A stretch of DNA of 64,000 nucleotides, from the NCBI GenBank assembly GCA_002946415.1, contig NJPS01000064.1, forward strand, positions 100,841 to 164,840, read 5' to 3'. The notes beneath the pieces are model-generated. The model searched no databases, had not been told where the DNA came from, and saw only the letters and a program-made list of their open reading frames with translations. The stretch is from Rutstroemia sp. NJR-2017a BVV2. Lineage: Eukaryota; Ascomycota; Leotiomycetes; Helotiales; Rutstroemiaceae. The translations under genes were made by a program, and so were the position numbers. This document shows, in pieces, positions 57,261 through 64,000 of the stretch. Position 1 is the first letter of the stretch, and each line of letters opens with the position of its first letter.

Positions 57261-60200
57261 ATTTTAAATTAATTCTAATTAAATCATTTATTAAGATTAT
57301 GAGTTAAAACTTATTATATAGCTTTATTATAATCAGTTCTTAGATATAAAGTTAAGAAATAAAAAGAATTATTTTATTTCGAATTTAAATTTCGAAAATA
57401 TTAGATATTTTTAATATATTATTAATAAAATAATTTCTATTATAATTTATTAGTTTATATAAATATTAAAGAAATTTGATAATATTTTTACTAGATTGAT
57501 ATAAATCAACTAATAAATACTTTTATTTATAAGATATTATATCTATTTATTATATAATTTAAATTTTAAATTAATAAGTTTCTTTAAATAATTTTTATTT
57601 AATAGATATTTATTATTATAAAAAAATTATAAATTTTATATATATATTAGATTATCTTTTAAAAAAAAATAAAAAAAATTCTATTTTTATAATAAATAAA
57701 TAAATATTAAATAATTTAATATAATATAAATAATTTTAAAATTAATTATATAGAAAATTTAATATATAATAATTTGAAATTATTTAATAATTAAATATTA
57801 AATTTAAATCAAATAAAAAGATTTAAATAAATAAATTAATAATAATATATTATTTTGATAATTATTTTCAAAATTTAATTAAAAATTTGATTTATTTTTC
57901 GAAAAATCTTTATATTTTAATATCTAATAAAGATTTTATTAAAAGAATTGAAATATTTAAATATTTACAAATTTAATATATAATAAAAAATAAAAAATTA
58001 TATAATTTATATATAAATTTTCACTTTATTTTAAATATCTTATAACTTTTAATAATATTATATTAAAAGAAAACTAAAATTATAATTATAATATTTCATT
58101 ATTTAATAATAACAAAATATATATTAATTTTTTTATTTGATTTTATTAAAGCAGTATTACAATATATTTAGAATAAGAATCTAAAGATCTTAAACTTAGA
58201 AAATAATTAATTATTATTTGATAAAATCGAACTATTATATAGAGATTATATAATAAAGTAGAGTTTAGATATCTATATCTATAATATAGAGATAGGAAAA
58301 AGATATCTATAATTATCTATATATCTTTATAAAGAACGATATTATAGAAATAAAGTATCTAAGAATAGATAAATACTAAAGTAATTAATAGTATCTTTAA
58401 TAAAATCTTAGATTAGAATTATATAATATCTTAATAATTTCTAATAGTTTTAATAATAGGAATTAATAGGATTGATAAGATAGTAGAGAATAAAAGTTTA
58501 TATAATTAATTAAATAGTTTTCTTTAATATATAAAGTTTTGTATTTAATAATAATTATTATTTATTTATCTACTATTATAAATAATAATCGATTTTTTAT
58601 ATAACTATTATCAATAATAAACTTTATAATAATATTACTAATTATTGTGATCGATAATATTCAAGATTCTAATTATTTTTATATAATTTAGAAGATAAAT
58701 ATTTATAATACTTTAAATATCTTTATTACTTTATATACTAAATCGATATAGCTTTAAACAATATTATAATAACTAAATTTATAAACTAACTATTAACTCT
58801 ATTATCTATTATAAATATAATTATATCTTCACCAAATTATAATAATAATATTATTATAACTTATAGTAATATTAATAATAAAGAAAGTAATAATAATAAT
58901 AATAAATTAAAGAAATTTAGATTTTAGGAAACTTTGAAAATTATATTACTAGATAAGTATAGTAGTAATAAAAGAAAATTGGAAATCTTTTTTTTATAAT
59001 TAGAAATATATTTTAGATTTAATATTAATAAATTCAATATCTAAGATACTAGGAATCTCTAAACTATTTCTTATCTAAAAAATAAAGTAACTAAATAGAT
59101 TAAATCTTTTCTAATCAACTATTTTGAAAATAATTATAATCTAATTATAATAATAACAACTATTATAGTTATATTTGTAAACTATAAAGGATTTTATAAA
59201 GAAATCAAATAAGTATTTAAGAATATCGATATTATAAGAATTATAGAATAATAATTCTTTAACTTATAATAAACCAGATCTATAATTAATTATATAACGG
59301 AATTTCGAAAATATAGAAATCAAACTAATTAGAAAATAGTAATATTACTTAGTTATTATATAAAAAAATTAAAGAGAAATATTAAACTCGAACTATTCTA
59401 AAAAGATCTAATCAATAATATAAATAATCTAATTAAGAAAACTATTTATATTAATAATAGAAATTATAAATTTCAAAGAAAAATATATATTAGTAATATA
59501 AATCAATACTTTTAATAATATCGATAAAATAAGAAAAGATTAAGGTTTTCTAAAAAACAATATATTAAAGAAGAAATTTATAATAACTTTATATAACTAA
59601 ATATAATAAACTCAAAAAACAATTTTTCCTAAGATAAACAAAATTATTAATAAAAATAGAAACTTTATTTCAAATATAAATTTCTAGAATATTAAGTAAA
59701 AGATTATCGAAAGAAATCTTAAAAGATAAAGTTTAAATAAATTAACTAGAAAGAAAAAAAATAGTTTAAATTTATAATAAAATAAGATAATAGCTAGATT
59801 ATATCTAAATACTAATTAAGTATAATAAATAGTTATTGAATTACTTAAGAAATAGATTATATATAACTAATATAAATTATTTATTATAAAAATTTTTATC
59901 TAATTTATAAAATAGATAAGAAAGAAATAAATTAGTATCTAAAAAAGTTTAATAATAAGAAAACTATTATTTAAAATAAATTTTCAAAATAAAGAGAAAT
60001 ATAGTTTTTAGAAAGAATTAATTATTATAAAACTAGATTTTGGAAATAAAAGAAATTTATAAATTTACTAAATAATAATAGATTCTAAAATAATACTCGA
60101 AATATTCGAGGATAACCAATTATAAATTATTATTATAAATTAGAACTTGAGATTAACTTTATTAAAATATAAAGAGAAACTCGAATTTATTAGAGATTTA

Positions 60201-61168
60201 GAGAGTTTTAGTAATATAATCTACTAAATAATAAAGAAGTTTAAGAAGTTATTTATTAATATAATTATAAGAACTAATAAAATATATTATTATAAAAATT
60301 GATTTAATTACAAAAGATAATATTATAGATCTTCAGATATAAAATATCTATCAAATATATCAATATTCTTATTAGATAAATCTTTAGAATAAAAACTAAA
60401 ATGAATTTAAATATAGTTTAGGAAAATATAATTAATATCTAGAAAAGATTTTTTAGTTTTATAAAAAATAGTGAATTTAGAATTATAAATCGAAACTAGA
60501 AAAGAATTAATTAGAAATAACTTATCGAAGATATAAATAGAAAGCTAGTTAAAGAACTAAAAACTATTCTAGAATTAAAATAGATTCTTTATATTATATA
60601 TATAAATAGATATTTGTTTTAAGTAATAATAGATTTGAGAATAATAGAAAATTTTATAATATTAGAAATTATAATATTAGCAAAATTGTAAATTCTTGAA
60701 AAACTAGTTTTATATAAACTTTATTTTATCGATAAGTAATTAGCTAAAGAAGATAAATTGGTTTAGTATAAAATACAAGAATTTGAAATATAACTAAGAT
60801 AGTATTCTGAATAGATAAAAATAGATTTGGTTTTATTAAGAAGATATCAACTAATTTTGGGAATATTATAGTTAAAGAACTATAATCTATATATTGATTA
60901 GATTATAATAACTATATAATATAATAAATATAAATATAAAATAAAACTTATATAGAGTTTTATAAAACTAATATTTAGTTAAGAATTGAAGATAATATAT
61001 TTACTAAAGTTAGATATTTTAGTTTAGAATCTTTTATTAAAAGATATACTAATATAATATTAGAAATATATCGAGATTTTTAAAGAAAGATCTTATAAAG
61101 ATATTTTACTAAAATATCAATTTTGGGATTATAAAATAAAATTAAAAGAAGAAAAAGAACTATTATTT

Positions 61169-61660
61169 TTGTTAATTATATTATTATCGAAGAAGAAACT
61201 TAAATTACTTTATAAATATCTCGATAAGAATTTAGTAAAAAAATTTATTAAGAAATCTTCTTTATTTATAAAAATACTAATTTTCTTTATATTAAAGAAA
61301 GAAAATAAAAAAGATAAATCAGTTATTAACTATTATAAACTTAATACTATTATTATTAAAAATCGATATCTATTACTATTAGTTAGTAAATTATAAAATC
61401 GAATCGAGAAAACTAAATATTTTATCAAGTTGGATTAATATATAGAATTCAACTTAATCCAAATTAAGAAAGAAAATAAATAGAAAATAGTATTTTATAT
61501 ATAATATAGATACTATAAATACTAGATTATATCTTTTAGATTTACTAATATACTAGTAATATATATATATTTGGTTAATAACTTGTTAAGAAAATATCTC
61601 AATAATTACTATATAGTATATCTAGATAATATCTTAATATTTATTAAGACTTTTGAAAAA
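61169..61660 (+). pseudogene. Gypsy reverse transcriptase remnant
   Basis: The frame 61169-61396 retains KKLKLLYKYLDKNLVKKFIK and NYYKLNTIIIKNRYLLLLVS, which match the RT lead-in of fungal Gypsy elements (LR-YLDENL-KGFIR and DYR-LN--TIKNRYPLPLI). Further on, 61619-61650 reads YLDNILIFIKTFEKY, i.e. the catalytic YLDD box with its last Asp changed to Asn (G to A), as RIP would produce. Stops between the blocks abolish function. Confidence 0.85.
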
Positions 61661-63059
61661 TATATTAAAATTATATAAAAGATATTATAGATTTTGATAA
61701 ATATAAATATTTTATTTAAATCTTCGAAATATAAATTCTATATTACTAAAACTGAATTTTTAAGATATATTATTAGGATTTATAGATTCGAGATAAATCT
61801 AAGAAAAATAAAAGAAATTTTAAAATAGATATAATCTATTATAGTTAAAGAAATATAATCATTTTTAGGATTTATAAACTTCTATAGATAATTTATCAAA
61901 GATTATTCGAAAATTATAATATTTCTTATAAAGTTAACTAAGAAGGATTATAAATATAAATAAAATAGTATAATATAAAAGATATTTGATATTTTCAAAT
62001 AAATCTTTATATAAATATTAGTTTTTATTATATTTGATCTAAAACTATCAATCATTATTGAGATAAATATATTAGATTATATATTAGATATAATTCTTAG
62101 CTAACTAAATAAAAACAAAAAGTTATAATTGATAATATATTATTTAAGAAAACTATAGTTAATAGAATTGAATTATAAGATATATAATAAAAAACTATTT
62201 ATTATTATCGATATTTTCAGAAAATAGAGAATTTATCTCGAAGAACCTAAATATATAATCTAGATTTATTTAGATTATAAAAATTTAGTATACTTTATAA
62301 TAACAAAAATTCTAAATAGATAATAGATATAATAGATAAAGATATTAGTTATATATTATTTCAAAATACTATATATCAAAAGAAATAAAAATACTAGAAC
62401 TAATATATTTAATAGAAAATCCGAATATCTAGAAAATAAGATATATAAATTATATATTATATTCTATTAAGAAGAAGATCTATTAATATTCAACTTAGTA
62501 TAATTAGCTATAATAACGATATTTCGTAATAACTATTTAGAAAAATAAATATAAAAGTATTATAGAAATAATTTAACTATAAAACAAATACTAGAAAAAC
62601 TAAGTAAAGGATTTATAATTTAAAACAAAATTATATATTTCTATAAGAAGATATATATCTTTTTGATCTTAGCTAAGTAATTTATTTAAGAATAATATAA
62701 ACTACTAGTTTATAGATATTAAGAAATTATGAAAATATTTATAAAGATGAAAACAAATTATTATTTCTGATAAATAAAAAAGATAGTTAAAGAAGTTATC
62801 AGAAACTATAATATCTATATATAGAATAAAACTTTATAATATACTTTATATAGTTAATTTAAAAACCTAGATATATTTTCTTAACTATAGAAATCTATTA
62901 TATAGAACTTTATAATTAAACTACTATCTTCAAAAAATCTAATTATAGAAATAATATATAATTCTATTTTAATAATTATAGATCAATTAACTAAGTTTAA
63001 ATATATAATTCTATATAAAGAAAGTAATATAGTTAAAGATTTAGTTTATATATTTTTAC

Positions 63060-63400
63060 AAATAATAGTTAATATATATAATATACTAAAAGAAATTATT
63101 TCGGATCGAGATAAGTTTTTTATATTAAAGTTTTGATAAATATTTATAATATTATTAGAAATCAAAAAAAAGTTTTCAATAATATTCTATCTATAAATAG
63201 ATAATTAAATAAAATAATTAAACTAAACTATAGAATAGTATTTATATTATTATATAAATTATCGATAGAATAATTAGATAGAATTACTACTATTTATATA
63301 ATTTGTATATTATATATCTGAAGCTATAATAATAAATATATTATCGGTATATACTAATTTTGGGTTCGAACCAAAAATATATAATATCTAGTTTCTAGAT
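63060..63400 (+). pseudogene. Gypsy integrase remnant
   Basis: ISDRDKFF at about 63099-63122 matches the catalytic-core ISDRD motif of Gypsy integrases, and FGFEPKIYN at 63360-63386 matches the segment after the core (YGF-P). Stops lie between. Further downstream a fragment ending NPNTEYKVEDV suits the end of the polyprotein near the 3' LTR. Confidence 0.7.
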
Positions 63401-63801
63401 ATAGTAAACTCAGATATCGATATAATAAAAGTAGAAAATTTAAAGAATTTATATAAATAACTATTACTTGATATCAAGTTTATTATATAACGAACAATAT
63501 AGTATTATAATTAGAAATATAATATAGAACCAATATTTAAGAAAAGAGATAAGATTTATTTTTTTAGATAAAATATCAATATAGAAAGATTAAATAATAA
63601 ATTAGATTATAAGAAATTAGAATTCTTTAAAATTAGTAAAGTAATTAGATTAATAAATTATTATCTAGAATTACTATAAATAATGAATATATATTTGGTA
63701 TTTTATATTTTATTTCTTGAATTAGTATTACTAGAAATACTAAATATATTTTATACCAAAATTGAATTAGTTAATCCAAATACCGAATATAAAGTTGAAG
63801 A

Positions 63802-64000
63802 TGTGACGATCCGTACGAAAAGTTGCTTAGTAACCTCAGGCCGCTACGAGCTAGAGTTAGCTAGCTAGGTACGTGATTCGCACGTGACCCCTTTTTTGTA
63901 TATAAGCTCCTCGAGCTCTTCAGCTCTCTTAGTTCTTTAGTTCTTAATTCTAAGGTATATTCGATTCTTTCGAGACGTATTGTCACATTATTAAGAACTC
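63802..64000 (+). repeat. 3' LTR (partial, runs off the window) of normal base composition
   Basis: Beginning TGTGACGATCCGTACG right after the polyprotein remnant, the last 199 bases regain normal GC and CA/TG content. They include a TATA-like TGTATATAAG at 63897 and pyrimidine-rich CTCTTAGTTCTTTAG repeats, as expected of an LTR promoter (U3/R). The 3' end is outside the window. Confidence 0.6.

Larger units (their letters stand above)
57255..64000 (+). mobile_element. RIP-degraded Ty3/Gypsy LTR retrotransposon (AT-rich block)
   Basis: From about 57255 base composition changes abruptly to overwhelmingly A and T. CA and TG dinucleotides become scarce, whereas TCGA/CG steps persist, which is the signature of repeat-induced point mutation acting on CpA. 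Plus-strand remnants of a Gypsy polyprotein are readable in order: reverse transcriptase (61169-61660), integrase (about 63060-63400) and a C-terminal segment (63683-63868). Frames are full of TAA/TAG. The 5' part (57255-61100), where LTR, gag and protease would be, is too mutated for me to read. The right end runs into an LTR-like segment. Ordinary fungal genes are absent. Confidence 0.85.

Noticed and set aside
63360..63380. GGTTCGAACC resembling a tRNA B box
   Set aside because: It lies in the Gypsy integrase frame (FGFEPK) and there is no matching A box or cloverleaf around it.

Overview
This window is nuclear DNA of a filamentous ascomycete. Introns are short (mostly 48-150 bp) with GTNNGT donors and CTAAC/CTRAT-like branch sites, and the proteins are of fungal type: Nrd1/Msa2-like RNA-binding protein, Cdc42, heterokaryon-incompatibility (HET) proteins, a Zn2Cys6 factor, a laccase and fungal P450s. 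One end is a very AT-rich block that looks RIP-mutated. A Leotiomycete of the Sclerotiniaceae type (Botrytis/Sclerotinia-like) is my best guess, but that is inference from general character and not from a search.

Layout. (1) 1.7-13 kb holds housekeeping genes: an Nrd1-like four-RRM protein (-), cytosolic asparaginyl-tRNA synthetase (-) and, divergent from it, DNA ligase I (+) with a split PCNA-binding box and MluI-cell-cycle-box-like sites upstream. (2) 14.3-26.3 kb is a secondary-metabolism-type block: broken P450 (-), MFS transporter (+), broken GliT-like thioredoxin-reductase/dithiol oxidase (+) followed by the 3' relic of a second copy, broken LaeA/UMTA-type methyltransferase (-), an intact paralogue of it (+), a GliN-like methyltransferase (+) and an apparently intact P450 (+). 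No NRPS, PKS or terpene synthase is present. The block looks like a decaying or partial cluster, and CGG-N3-CCG inverted repeats recur in its intergenic regions. (3) 27-42 kb returns to conserved genes: a Vma22-like V-ATPase assembly factor (-), Cdc42 (+), a secreted agmatinase-like ureohydrolase (+) with an unusually long repeat-bearing intron, and a Zn2Cys6 transcription factor (+). (4) 42.6-45.4 kb holds two broken genes: a HET-domain pseudogene with three in-frame stops (-) and a frameshifted fungal gene of a nucleotidyltransferase-fold-like type (+). (5) 50-57 kb has a conserved fungal protein of unknown function (+), a nine-exon laccase (+) and a HET-domain gene (-) whose 5' end runs up to the AT-rich block. 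(6) 57.25 kb to the end is an extremely AT-rich Ty3/Gypsy element on the + strand, with recognisable reverse transcriptase and integrase remnants, finishing in an LTR-like segment of normal composition.

How it fits together. The housekeeping genes are independent single transcription units. The 14-26 kb genes plausibly belonged to one pathway: oxidation by P450s, methylation, dithiol/disulphide handling by the GliT-like enzyme, and export by the MFS protein. Three of its main genes carry disabling mutations, and three of the nonsense codons are what a C-to-T change in CpA context at a Trp codon would give. That matches repeat-induced point mutation and the heavily mutated retroelement at the right end. 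Long gene-poor intervals (36-40.6 kb and 45.4-50 kb) contain only short tandem repeats that I can recognise.
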